A stretch of 64,000 nucleotides of DNA from Clostridia bacterium. Lineage in GTDB: Bacteria > Bacillota > Clostridia > Oscillospirales > Acutalibacteraceae. How positions within the stretch are numbered: position 1 is the first letter of the stretch; each line of letters starts with the position of its first letter. The DNA is taken from NCBI GenBank assembly GCA_900755895.1, contig CAAEIG010000229.1, positions 20,307-84,306 of the forward strand. Reading direction: 5' to 3'. Below the pieces are notes generated by a model, which was not told where the DNA came from, searched no databases, and was given only the letters and a program-made list of their open reading frames with translations. The translations under genes were made by a program, and so were the position numbers. Positions 26,636 through 35,129 of the stretch are shown here, piece after piece.

Positions 26636-27535
26636 ATGATTATGCAAACCATCGACGGAATCCCCTTCCCCTTGGAGGAACCCTGTGACCTTTCCTTCCT
26701 CAGTGCTTGGGGCAGGGTGTTTCAGGTCTTTTCTCAAAATGACTCCGGCAATGTGAGCTTTGGAGTGCAGGGCAAAAACGGCAGATTCTTCATCAAGGTG
26801 GCCGGCGCCAAAACCATCCACGCCTGCGTTCCGCCGGACCGTGCAGTGGAAATCCTGCGGGCTGCGGTACCCCTGTACCGGGAATTGACCCACCCCAAGC
26901 TCATCCGCTTGCTGGACCATTTCTCGCACGACCGGCTTTATGGGGCTGTATTTCAATGGGCAGAAGGGGAATGCCTTTTTGATCACTGGAACTTTGACCG
27001 CTATGCCGCCACTGGGGAACTCCCTCCCCGCGACCGCTTTCGAGGGCTACCTGTGGAGGAAAAGCTGGACGCTTTTGCAGAGGTCTTCGACTTTTTGACC
27101 CATGTGGAGAACCGGGGCTATGCAGCCGTGGATTTTTACGACAGCAGCCTGCTCTATGACTTCACTCAAAAGCAGCTGACCATCTGCGACATTGACCTGT
27201 TCCGGCCACGGCCGCTGGTGAACACCCAGGGACCGGACTACCCGGGCACCAAGCGCCTGAAAGCACCGGAGGAGTACCTTTTGGGCGCTGAAATCACCCC
27301 TGCCACCGGAGTTTTCACCCTGGGCGCGCTGCTGTTCCACTTTTTTGGCAGCTACACCCAGGAAGAGCTGCAACAGATGTACCGAGAAAACCGCTTCTTC
27401 CCCTGCCGCCGGGAAACCTGGCAGCTTTCCCCAAAGCGGTACGCCATCGCTCTAAAAGCAGCGGACCCTGTCCCCCTCCGGCGGTACCCCTCTCTGAAGG
27501 ATTTTCGCAGGGACTGGGAATCGGACCTCACATAA
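26636..27535 (+). CDS. Serine/threonine kinase-like protein
   Basis: A 299-residue cytoplasmic protein with a protein-kinase-like layout: FFIKVAGAK (possible ATP-binding Lys), a catalytic-loop-like VDFYDSSLLYDF and a metal-binding-loop-like ICDIDLFR, then APEEYLLG resembling the APE motif. The usual HRD is not seen; VDF with Asp occupies that position. It may be an active atypical kinase or a pseudokinase. The ATG at 26636 is 6 nt from AGGAGG. No phosphatase or partner is adjacent. Confidence 0.7.
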   Translation: MIMQTIDGIPFPLEEPCDLSFLSAWGRVFQVFSQNDSGNVSFGVQGKNGRFFIKVAGAKTIHACVPPDRAVEILRAAVPLYRELTHPKLIRLLDHFSHDRLYGAVFQWAEGECLFDHWNFDRYAATGELPPRDRFRGLPVEEKLDAFAEVFDFLTHVENRGYAAVDFYDSSLLYDFTQKQLTICDIDLFRPRPLVNTQGPDYPGTKRLKAPEEYLLGAEITPATGVFTLGALLFHFFGSYTQEELQQMYRENRFFPCRRETWQLSPKRYAIALKAADPVPLRRYPSLKDFRRDWESDLT

Positions 27536-27578
27536 AAAAACAGGACGGAACGCCCTCGGGCGAACCGTCCTTCTTTTT
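27534..27578. terminator. Bidirectional terminator of the kinase-like and aldolase genes
   Basis: A two-part stem (27542-27548 with 27565-27571 and 27551-27555 with 27558-27562), A-rich on the left and T-rich on the right. Confidence 0.85.
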
Positions 27579-27619
27579 TGCAGGGAGCAAAACATCTAGC
27601 ATCCGCGCCCACTGGTTCA

Positions 27620-28516
27620 TCACACCAGGAGACCGGTCTCCTCCAGCAGCTTGCGGATCTTTGCAGTCTCCTCCTCTGTGGCGGGGAGCATGGGAGCTGC
27701 GCAATAGGGGGGAATCCCCATGCCCCGCAGCTCCATGGCCTTCTTCATCACCGGCACAAACTGGGGCGCCACATCGTAAATGGCCATGAGCCTGTCCACC
27801 TTCCGCTGGTACTCTGCCATACCGGCAAGGTCATCCGCTCTTGCACGGCGGGCATAACCGGCGGCCACCTCCGGGGCAAAGTTGGACAGGCCTGCGATAC
27901 AGCCGTCCCCGCCGGAGAGCACGTTATGTCCAAAGAACTCGTCAAAGCCGGAAAAGATCAAAAAGTCCGGGCGCTGGGGCTTCACCCGCTGGATCAAGCC
28001 TCTGGTGTGGCCCATAGCTCCCACCGTGTCCTTGATGCCGATGATATTTTCATGGCGCAGAGCCAGTTCTGCCACCAGATCCGGGCGAAGGTCATAGCCG
28101 GTGCGGTCCGGAAAATTGTACAGCAGCAGCGGTCCTTCCACCCGCTGGGCGAGGGTGTCATAAAAGTTTAGAATGGCACTGTCGGGCAGGTTAAAGTAAT
28201 AGGGAGAAATCACCATAGCGCCGTCCGCACCCTGGGCGAGGGCGTAATTGGACAGCTCCACGCAGGCCTCAAAATTCATATCGCAGGTACCCACATACAC
28301 CGTCACCCGGTGATTGATATGGGCAATGGCCTCCCGGATCAGGCGGCGCTTTTCCTCCATGGAGATGGCGAAAAACTCTCCGATGCTGCCCAAAAGCAGG
28401 ATCCCGTCCATCCCCTGCTGAATCAACTGGTCATACAGATGGCAGTTGGCCTCCATATCCACATGTCCCTGGCTGTCCATAGCGGTGACAGCTGGGGTAA
28501 TCCACTTGGCATTCAC
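27620..28516 (-). CDS. DapA-family aldolase (sugar-acid aldolase or N-acetylneuraminate-lyase-like)
   Basis: A 298-residue class I aldolase with the Schiff-base Lys in IGIKDTVG and the catalytic Tyr in LYNFPDRTG. It belongs to the dihydrodipicolinate synthase/NAL superfamily. Because it lies 16 nt downstream of an IlvD/Edd-type dehydratase gene, cleavage of 2-keto-3-deoxy sugar acids is more likely than lysine synthesis, as in YagE/YjhG-type pairs. The GTG at 28516, 5 nt after GGGGGAGGGG, is used; upstream codons in frame lie inside the dehydratase gene. Confidence 0.85.
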   Translation of the reverse strand: MNAKWITPAVTAMDSQGHVDMEANCHLYDQLIQQGMDGILLLGSIGEFFAISMEEKRRLIREAIAHINHRVTVYVGTCDMNFEACVELSNYALAQGADGAMVISPYYFNLPDSAILNFYDTLAQRVEGPLLLYNFPDRTGYDLRPDLVAELALRHENIIGIKDTVGAMGHTRGLIQRVKPQRPDFLIFSGFDEFFGHNVLSGGDGCIAGLSNFAPEVAAGYARRARADDLAGMAEYQRKVDRLMAIYDVAPQFVPVMKKAMELRGMGIPPYCAAPMLPATEEETAKIRKLLEETGLLV

Positions 28517-28532
28517 TCTGACCCCTCCCCCT

Positions 28533-30260
28533 TTATTCCTCATAGCCCGCGCCTTCCATGGCGGAAAGTGCATGGCTGGTGTAACGCTTGTACAATCCCT
28601 TTCGGGGGGGCCGGGGCACCACGCCCTTTTGGGCGCGCTCTTCCAGCACTCGCTGGATCTCCTCCTCCGGGAGCTCCCGGCCCTGGATCCCCACGATATT
28701 CAAGGTGCGGTTTTCCACGCTGTAGGCGATGAGATCTCCGGTTTCCACAAAGGCCAAGGGACCTCCGCTGGCAGCCTCCGGGGACACGTGACCGATGGCC
28801 GCCCCTCGGGTGGCGCCGGAGAACCTGCCGTCCGTCACCAAGGACACAGTACCGTTGAGCTTCTCGTCGCAGACAATGGCTTCAGTGGTCATGAGCATCT
28901 CCGGCATACCGGAACCCCGGGGGCCTTCATAGCGGATCACCAGGATATCTCCCGGCTCCACACAGCCGTCCACCACGGCCTGGTAGGCGTCCTCCTCCCG
29001 GTCAAAAACCCGGGCAGGCCCTTTGCGCTCCCGCATCTCTTGACTGCAGGCGGAATACTTGATCACCGCGCCGCCGGGAGCCAGATTCCCTCGGAGCACC
29101 GCCACAGAGCCTTTTTCCGCCGCCTTCTCCACGGGGAAGATCACGTCGTCCCGCTCTAGGCCGTAATTGTGGAGGTATCCCAGGTTCCGGCCAAAAAAGT
29201 TGTCCCGCTGCAGCTCTTCTAGGTTCTCACCCAGGGTCTTGCCCGTGACCGTGAGCACGTCCAAATGCAGCATGTCCTTGAGGTACAGCTGCACCAGAGG
29301 TACGCCCCCCGCAAACCAGAAGGACTCTGTTAGATGCTGGCCGCTGGGGTCGATATTGCCCAGATGGGGCACCTTGTGATTGATCTCGTCAAACAACTCC
29401 GGCTCCAAGGTGATGCCCAGCTCCCGGGCGATGGAGGGCAGGTGGATCATGGCGTTGGTGGACCCGCCAATGGCGCTGTGGACGATCACCGCGTTCTCAA
29501 AGGCCTCCCGGGTGAGAATCTTGCTGGGGGTGATGCCCTTTTGCACCAGGGAGAGAATGCTCCGCCCCGCCCGCCGGGCTCCCGCCAGAATATCCCGCAT
29601 AGTGGCGGGCATCAGCGCAGTACCGGGCAGCGCCAAGCCTAGGGCCTCTGCCATGCACTGCATGGTGCTGGCTGTCCCCAGGAAGGTACAGGCTCCCACC
29701 GATGGGCAGCCCGTCCGCTTGTAATCCCAGATCTCTTGGTCTGTGATGGCGTCCTTGCGCTTCTGCCGCAGGGAGATATCCCCCGCCAACAGGGAGGTGG
29801 TCATATTGGGCCCGGGACGCATACTGCCGCCAGGGATGAAAATGGTGGGCATATCCAGCCGGGCAGCCGCTTTCAACTGGGCGGGGATGGACTTGTCGCA
29901 GGACGCGGACAGCAGCATACCATCCCAGGGATAGACCGAGCCATGAACCTCAATCATGTCGCAGATGGCCTCCCGGGAGGCCAGAATGTAGTTCATCCCG
30001 TCATGGCCCTGGGCGCATCCGTCACAGATGTCCGTGGTGTGGTACTGGGCGGGGAAACCGCCGGTCTCCAGCACACCGTACTTGGCCTGCTCCATCAGCC
30101 CCGCCAGATGGACGCTGCCCGGGTGGCTATCCCCGTACACATCCTCCAGCAGAATCTGAGGCTTCTGCACGTCCTCCATGTCCCAGCCCGAGCCCATTTG
30201 CAGGGCGTCGAACTGCGCCCACAGCTGACGCTGCGGAGCGCTCTTTTGCTTTCTATTCAC
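28533..30260 (-). CDS. IlvD/Edd-family dehydratase (probable sugar-acid dehydratase)
   Basis: A 575-residue Fe-S dehydratase. Cys ligands are visible in TDICDGCAQGHDGM, SCDKS and GCPSVGACTFLGTASTM, and the C-terminal half carries VTDGRFSGATRGAAIGHVSPEA, typical of the family. It would dehydrate an aldonic or dihydroxy acid. Pairing with a DapA-family aldolase supports xylonate/arabinonate-type catabolism over branched-chain amino-acid synthesis. The GTG at 30260 is chosen since AAAGGAGGAG lies upstream; a longer frame to 30308 lacks such a site. Confidence 0.88.
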   Translation of the reverse strand: MNRKQKSAPQRQLWAQFDALQMGSGWDMEDVQKPQILLEDVYGDSHPGSVHLAGLMEQAKYGVLETGGFPAQYHTTDICDGCAQGHDGMNYILASREAICDMIEVHGSVYPWDGMLLSASCDKSIPAQLKAAARLDMPTIFIPGGSMRPGPNMTTSLLAGDISLRQKRKDAITDQEIWDYKRTGCPSVGACTFLGTASTMQCMAEALGLALPGTALMPATMRDILAGARRAGRSILSLVQKGITPSKILTREAFENAVIVHSAIGGSTNAMIHLPSIARELGITLEPELFDEINHKVPHLGNIDPSGQHLTESFWFAGGVPLVQLYLKDMLHLDVLTVTGKTLGENLEELQRDNFFGRNLGYLHNYGLERDDVIFPVEKAAEKGSVAVLRGNLAPGGAVIKYSACSQEMRERKGPARVFDREEDAYQAVVDGCVEPGDILVIRYEGPRGSGMPEMLMTTEAIVCDEKLNGTVSLVTDGRFSGATRGAAIGHVSPEAASGGPLAFVETGDLIAYSVENRTLNIVGIQGRELPEEEIQRVLEERAQKGVVPRPPRKGLYKRYTSHALSAMEGAGYEE

Positions 30261-30309
30261 GAAAAACTCCTCCTTTGTCCCGGCCCTGTGCCGGAACATC
30301 TCCATCATA

Positions 30310-31887
30310 TCACATCTCTCGAGGATTGGAAAGCGTCTCCTTGCAAAGGCGCTCTAACGTGCGGTGGGCTTCTGGGCCATTTTCCGGATCACAGAGCAGC
30401 GCCACCACATCTCCGGGCTTGAGCACCGTGGTTCCCTGGGGAACAAACTCCTGTTCCCCCCGGCGCACTGCCACCAGCAGCATCCCCTCTGGCCAAGAAA
30501 GCTCCCTCACGGCTTTTCCCGATGCCAACGCCCCGTGGCAGACCGTGGCCTCCAACAGGAGTTTTCCTGGGGCCGCCTTGGGATTGTGACCGCCCTTGTG
30601 AAGCAGCCGGTCCAAAAGCATCTCGTAAACCGGCCGGGACCCCAGCAGATCGGCCACAACATAGGCAGCCAGCGACACCAGCGTTAAGGTGAGCAGGTGG
30701 GACACGCTGCCACACATTTCGCTGATGAGGACGATCCCGGTGACAGGAGCCCGGACAATGGCGGAGAACATTCCCGCCATAGCCAACATGACAAAATTCT
30801 CTGTGGGAACCGAAAAGCCCAGCAACTGAAACACCTGGCTGGAGCAAGCTCCCACCAGCGCCCCCAATACCAGCAGCGGGAGAAAAATCCCGCCGGGGAC
30901 TCCGGAGCCAAAGCTGACCATGGAATAGAGAAATTTCACCGCAAAGAGCAACAGCAGAGCTTCCAGAGCTATGCTCTGAGACACCTGCCCTACCAGAGAG
31001 CTGCCGCCCCCCAGCACCTTGGGATAGACCAGCAACAGTACCCCGGCCAACAGGAAGGGGATCACCGCGCGCAGATACTGCCAAGGCAGTTTGGCATAGA
31101 GCTGCTGGGATTTTTCCAAGCAGAAATTGTAGAAGGCTCCCACCACACCCAAGAACAATCCCAATATCAACACCATCCAATATTGGGACAGGGGCAGCAT
31201 CTCCACACCGGTGAAATCAAACACCGGAGCCTGACCACAGAGCACCCGGGAGACCAAATCCGCAGTGATAGACGCCGACATCATGGACAGCAGCACCTGG
31301 GTGGAGAAGTCCTTATGCAGCTCCTCCAAGGCAAAAAGCACACCGGCAAAGGGCGCGTTAAATGCCGCTGAGAGCCCAGCCCCTGCACCACAAGTGAACA
31401 GCAATCGTTCCTCGGTACACTCCCGGCGGCACAGCCGGGACACCCCTTTGCCCGCCATGGCGCCTAACTGAATGGACGGACCTTCCCTGCCCAGGGAGAG
31501 GCCTGCTCCAATGGAGATCACACCACCCAGAAACTTTGCGGTCAACACCCGCCACCAGCACTGGGACAACGCCCCTTGCAGCTCTCCCTCCACTTGGGGA
31601 ATACCGGAACCACCGATGTAGGGCTCCCACTTCAGCAGCAGAGTCACCAGAGCAGCTCCCACCAGCAACGCCACCACCCACAGCGGAATCGCCCAGGGAG
31701 CTTGGGACAGCTGCTGCCCCACCCACTGACGAAAGGCCTCGGCCTGCTCCAGAGCCAGGCGGAACAACACCGCCGTCAGCCCAGAGGCGGCCCCTACCAG
31801 GACACCCTCCAACACCAGGGAGTACCGCAATCCCCGCACCCTCTTCAACAGTCTTCCCGCCGCGGTTTGTTCCTTTTCCACAGCCAT
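30310..31887 (-). CDS. ClC-family chloride channel/antiporter with C-terminal TrkA-C domain
   Basis: About 525 residues with many membrane helices. Selectivity motifs are seen as GSGIPQ, GREGPSIQLG (with the gating Glu that marks H+/Cl- antiporters) and GSGVPGGIFLP. The last 80 residues form a soluble domain like TrkA-C (RCK-C), which usually binds a small ligand. The start is either the ATG at 31887 or the GTG at 31881; the latter has the better spacing from AAGGGGGG. The gene's stop is about 50 nt from the dehydratase start. An extended -10 (TGCTATACT) lies about 20 nt upstream of the start. Confidence 0.9.
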   Translation of the reverse strand: MAVEKEQTAAGRLLKRVRGLRYSLVLEGVLVGAASGLTAVLFRLALEQAEAFRQWVGQQLSQAPWAIPLWVVALLVGAALVTLLLKWEPYIGGSGIPQVEGELQGALSQCWWRVLTAKFLGGVISIGAGLSLGREGPSIQLGAMAGKGVSRLCRRECTEERLLFTCGAGAGLSAAFNAPFAGVLFALEELHKDFSTQVLLSMMSASITADLVSRVLCGQAPVFDFTGVEMLPLSQYWMVLILGLFLGVVGAFYNFCLEKSQQLYAKLPWQYLRAVIPFLLAGVLLLVYPKVLGGGSSLVGQVSQSIALEALLLLFAVKFLYSMVSFGSGVPGGIFLPLLVLGALVGACSSQVFQLLGFSVPTENFVMLAMAGMFSAIVRAPVTGIVLISEMCGSVSHLLTLTLVSLAAYVVADLLGSRPVYEMLLDRLLHKGGHNPKAAPGKLLLEATVCHGALASGKAVRELSWPEGMLLVAVRRGEQEFVPQGTTVLKPGDVVALLCDPENGPEAHRTLERLCKETLSNPREM

Positions 31888-31947
31888 CCCCCCTTGCATT
31901 TCTGGCCTAAGTATAGCACGAAAACTTCCGGCTGTGGAGAGCAATCC

Positions 31948-31984
31948 AAAAAAACGCGCCGGCCCCAAATTGGAGTCGACGCGC
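31948..31984 (-). terminator. Terminator of the feo operon
   Basis: An imperfect 12-bp stem (31955-31966 with 31972-31983) then seven T residues on the minus strand, 26 nt beyond the FeoB-associated gene. Confidence 0.7.
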
Positions 31985-32009
31985 TTTCTATAAGAGAGAG
32001 AATCGGGTG

Positions 32010-32198
32010 TTAGCGATTGGTATTTGGGGTGCGGGTCACGGTGACCCCGCAGCAGCCTCCGGAGCATCCGCCGCAGCCCCCACAGCTGCCGCAGCCGGAT
32101 TTGTGATGTTTGCGGTTATAGATCCCCTTGCCCACGATGGCAAAGAAGAGCACCGCAATCAGGATGGATAGAAGAATGGTTGGGATCAACGTTCCCAC
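32010..32198 (-). CDS. FeoB-associated Cys-rich membrane protein
   Basis: A 62-residue protein with one N-terminal membrane helix (residues 4-23) and a Cys/Gly-rich tail (SGCGSCGGCGGCSGGCCG). This matches the small proteins regularly found next to FeoB and is thought to assist iron transfer or sensing, although its role is not established. The apparent start is GTG at 32198; a TTG at 32189 has a comparable ribosome site. Confidence 0.85.
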   Translation of the reverse strand: MGTLIPTILLSILIAVLFFAIVGKGIYNRKHHKSGCGSCGGCGGCSGGCCGVTVTRTPNTNR

Positions 32199-32243
32199 CG
32201 CCTTTCTGCAAATTCAGTTTGATTGGATAAGACTTCAGACTTC

Positions 32244-34421
32244 TCAGTTTCCGGACGCCCTCACCGCGCTGATCGTAACAGGACGGTCCTCGTCGTAACG
32301 GTTCGGGCGAACCAGCAGGTAGACAATCGCTGCCACAGCCACCAGGGCGATCACCGTGCCAACGCCAAACCCTCCGCCCACAAACAGGGAGCCGATCTGG
32401 TACACGATGAAGGACACCACATAGGCCAGGCCGCACATGTAGCCGATTGCACCCAGGGTCCACTTCCAGTTGTTCATCTCACGCTTGATGGCACCCATAG
32501 CTGCGAAACAAGGAGCGCACAGCAGGTTGAAAATCATGAAGCTGTATGCCACCAGGGGAGTGTAATGAGCGGCTACAGCAGTCCACAAGTTAGGATCATC
32601 CTCGGCAACCTCGGCGCCTACACGGAACAGCACGCCAAAGGTGTTCACCACGTTTTCCTTGGCGATAAGGCCCGTGAACACCGCCACGGTGGACTGCCAA
32701 TCGCCAAATCCCAGAGGAGCAAAGATGACACAGATGGCACTGCCAATGGCGGCCAGCAGAGAGGAGTTGTTGTCCTCCACCATGGTGAAGGCACCGTCCA
32801 CAAAGCCGAAGCCCTGGAGGAACCACAGGATGATGGAAGAGGCCAGAATAATGGTGCCGGCCCGCTTGATGAAGGACCAGCCCCGCTCCCAGGTGGCCCG
32901 GAACACATTGACCGCAGCGGGCACGTGATAGGCGGGCAGCTCCATGACAAAGGGGGCGGGATCCCCGGCAAACATCTTGGTCTTCTTCAGAATGATACCG
33001 GAGAGAATGATAGCTGCAATCCCCACAAAGTAGGCGGACACAGCCACCCATCCGGAACCGCCGAACAGAGCCCCGGCGAACAGGCCCACAATGGGCATCT
33101 TGGCCCCACAGGGCACAAAGGTGGTGGTCATGACGGTCATGCGGCGGTCACGCTCATTCTCAATGGTGCGGGAAGCCATAACACCGGGCACGCCGCAGCC
33201 GGAACCGATGAGCATGGGGATGAAGCTCTTGCCGGACAGGCCGAATTTCCGGAAGATTCGGTCCATGATAAACGCCACCCGAGCCATGTAACCAATGTCC
33301 TCCAAAATGGACAACATCAGGAACAACACCAGCATCTGGGGAACAAATCCCAGCACTGCGCCCACGCCGGCTACGATGCCGTCGGCTACCAGGCCGGTGA
33401 GCCAGTCGGCTGTGCCCCAGCTCTCCAGCAGGCTGCGGGAGCCCTCTGTCAACCAGGCCCCTCCCAGCACATCGTTGGTCCAGTCCGTCAGGAAGGTGCC
33501 AAAGGGGCCCATGGCGATCCAGTACACAGCCACCATCACCAGAGCAAAGATGGGCAATGCCAAAATCCGGTTGGTGACAATCCGGTCAATCTTATCCGAA
33601 GCAGACAGGCTGTGCAGTGCCGCTTTCTTCCGGACGGACTTGGACACCACCTTGTTGATATAGGCGTACCGCTGGTTTGTGATGATACTTTCCGCATCGT
33701 CGTCCAACTCTTTCTCGCAGTCCTGAATATGTTCTTCCAGGTGCTTTTTCAGGGAGCTATCCAGGGCCAGCTCCTCCAGGACTTTCTCGTCACGCTCAAA
33801 CACCTTGATGGCGTACCACCGCAGGTTTCGGGCATCCACTTTCCCGGAGATGGACTCCTCGATATGGGCCACGGCGTGCTCCACACTACCCGTGAACACA
33901 TGAGGCAGCTCCTCTGTGGCCGTGGCCTTCGCCGCCTTGGCTGCCTGGATGCAGCTCTGTGCCGCCTCCATACCGCCCTCGCCCTTCAAGGCGCTCATTT
34001 CCACTACCTGGCAGCCCAGGGCTTCCGCCAGCTTCTTCCGGTCAATGGTATCCCCATTCTTGCGCACCAGGTCGATCATATTCACCGCAACCACCACGGG
34101 GATCCCCAGCTCGATCAGCTGGGTGGTCAGGTACAGATTGCGCTCGATATTGGTGCCGTCCACGATATTCAAAATAGCATCGGGTTTCTCCCCCACCAGG
34201 TAGCTTCTGGCCACCACTTCTTCCAGCGTATAGGGGGAAAGCGAATAAATGCCCGGCAGATCCTGAATGATGACGTCCTTGTTCCCTTTGAGACGTCCCT
34301 CCTTCTTCTCCACCGTGACACCGGGCCAGTTGCCCACATATTGATTGGATCCGGTCAGGACATTGAACAGCGTGGTTTTACCGCAGTTCGGATTGCCCGC
34401 CAAGGCGATTTTCAGTTCCAT
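32244..34421 (-). CDS. feoB: Ferrous iron transporter FeoB
   Basis: A 725-residue GTPase-coupled Fe2+ importer. The cytosolic G domain has G1 GNPNCGKTT, G3 DLPGIYSLSP and G4 NMIDLV; it is followed by a membrane domain with two Gate motifs (GCGVPGVMASR, APCFAAMGAIK region). The start at 34421 is preferred because GAAGGGAG is correctly spaced; a frame-extending ATG at 34439 lies in the ribosome-binding region. It follows two feoA genes, and the whole unit has DtxR-like operators upstream. Confidence 0.95.
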   Translation of the reverse strand: MELKIALAGNPNCGKTTLFNVLTGSNQYVGNWPGVTVEKKEGRLKGNKDVIIQDLPGIYSLSPYTLEEVVARSYLVGEKPDAILNIVDGTNIERNLYLTTQLIELGIPVVVAVNMIDLVRKNGDTIDRKKLAEALGCQVVEMSALKGEGGMEAAQSCIQAAKAAKATATEELPHVFTGSVEHAVAHIEESISGKVDARNLRWYAIKVFERDEKVLEELALDSSLKKHLEEHIQDCEKELDDDAESIITNQRYAYINKVVSKSVRKKAALHSLSASDKIDRIVTNRILALPIFALVMVAVYWIAMGPFGTFLTDWTNDVLGGAWLTEGSRSLLESWGTADWLTGLVADGIVAGVGAVLGFVPQMLVLFLMLSILEDIGYMARVAFIMDRIFRKFGLSGKSFIPMLIGSGCGVPGVMASRTIENERDRRMTVMTTTFVPCGAKMPIVGLFAGALFGGSGWVAVSAYFVGIAAIILSGIILKKTKMFAGDPAPFVMELPAYHVPAAVNVFRATWERGWSFIKRAGTIILASSIILWFLQGFGFVDGAFTMVEDNNSSLLAAIGSAICVIFAPLGFGDWQSTVAVFTGLIAKENVVNTFGVLFRVGAEVAEDDPNLWTAVAAHYTPLVAYSFMIFNLLCAPCFAAMGAIKREMNNWKWTLGAIGYMCGLAYVVSFIVYQIGSLFVGGGFGVGTVIALVAVAAIVYLLVRPNRYDEDRPVTISAVRASGN

Positions 34422-34498
34422 TTTCAAGCTCCCTTCCATCGATTAGAAAAAACTAACCCAGCCGTCAAAAATAGCGGCTGACCCGGTTCTGCCGGGAT

Positions 34499-34720
34499 TC
34501 AGCCGATCTCGATCATTTCGGCGTCTGCCTTTCGCACGGAAAGCTCATAGCCCCGCAGGTTCAGCTCCAGGGGATCCCCCAGAGGAGCCACCTTGCGGAC
34601 GTGGATTTCCACGCCTTTTGTAATGCCCATATCCATGATCCGGCGCTTTGTGGCGCCCTCGCCGTGGAGCTTCACCACCTTGACAGTGTCGCCAACCTTG
34701 GCATCTCGCAAAGTCTTCAT
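34499..34720 (-). CDS. feoA: FeoA-family protein (first-neighbour of feoB)
   Basis: A 73-residue SH3-like FeoA domain (MKTLRDAKVGDTVKVVKLHG, then RRIMDMGITKG). FeoA modulates FeoB. The longer frame is rejected because GAAAGGAGAGG lies just before the ATG at 34720. Confidence 0.92.
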   Translation of the reverse strand: MKTLRDAKVGDTVKVVKLHGEGATKRRIMDMGITKGVEIHVRKVAPLGDPLELNLRGYELSVRKADAEMIEIG

Positions 34721-34745
34721 GTTCCCTCTCCTTTCTATCGCTGCC

Positions 34746-34958
34746 TCAAACCAGAATGCGGCTTGCCATGCCCCTATCCAGAGCAATGCGGCTCTCTTTC
34801 ACCTGAAGGATCAGGCTGCCGCCCAATTCGCTGATTACGGTGACCTCTCCATCCACGACAAAGCCCAACTCCGCCAAGTGCTGCCGCACCTCGTCTTTGC
34901 CGGTCACCTTGCGGATGGTCAGGGTCTCTCCAGGTTTTGCCATTGCCAATGGCATCAT
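34746..34958 (-). CDS. feoA: FeoA-family protein (second copy)
   Basis: A 70-residue FeoA-domain protein (LTIRKVTGKDEVRQHLAELGFVVDGEVTV). It is the first gene of the feo operon and lies 25 nt before the other feoA. Two FeoA copies ahead of FeoB are common in Clostridia. AAGGAGG is upstream of tandem ATG codons. Confidence 0.92.
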   Translation of the reverse strand: MMPLAMAKPGETLTIRKVTGKDEVRQHLAELGFVVDGEVTVISELGGSLILQVKESRIALDRGMASRILV

Positions 34959-34983
34959 CGCACACTTCCTCCTTGTCCGGGAA

Positions 34984-34999
34984 GTTAGAGCAATCTAAC
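34984..34999. promoter_or_regulatory. Metalloregulator-like operator 1 of feo
   Basis: GTTAGAGCAATCTAAC, an inverted repeat of TTAG-N6-CTAA type, between the feo promoter and the first feoA gene. It resembles DtxR/IdeR-family boxes, but the regulator is not in the window. Confidence 0.6.
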
Positions 35000-35015
35000 C
35001 GCCCGGGTTATGAAA

Positions 35016-35039
35016 GGGGGTTAGGTCATTCTAACCCCC
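35016..35039. promoter_or_regulatory. Metalloregulator-like operator 2 of feo
   Basis: A 9-bp-arm palindrome centred on TTAGGTCATTCTAA (35021-35034), flanked by five G and five C residues that extend it. It lies about 10-30 nt after the expected transcription start. Confidence 0.65.
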
Positions 35040-35051
35040 GGAACGGTTCTA

Positions 35052-35080
35052 AGTTTAGCGCTGCTGGAAGCATTTGTCAA
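35052..35080 (-). promoter_or_regulatory. Promoter of the feo operon
   Basis: Minus-strand TTGACA (35080-35075), 17 bp, TAAACT (35057-35052). Operator 3 lies upstream, operators 1 and 2 downstream. Confidence 0.85.
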
Positions 35081-35097
35081 GGGTTTTTGCGAAAAAA

Positions 35098-35113
35098 GTT
35101 AGAGAATTCTAAC
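35098..35113. promoter_or_regulatory. Metalloregulator-like operator 3 of feo
   Basis: GTTAGAGAATTCTAAC, the same TTAG-N6-CTAA palindrome, upstream of the -35 box. Confidence 0.6.
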
Positions 35114-35129
35114 CAGCTGCATCTTTCCG

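Noticed and set aside
28533..30260. Dihydroxy-acid dehydratase IlvD of branched-chain amino-acid synthesis
   Set aside because: The adjacent DapA-type aldolase and lack of other ilv genes favour a sugar-acid dehydratase, although the family alone does not decide.
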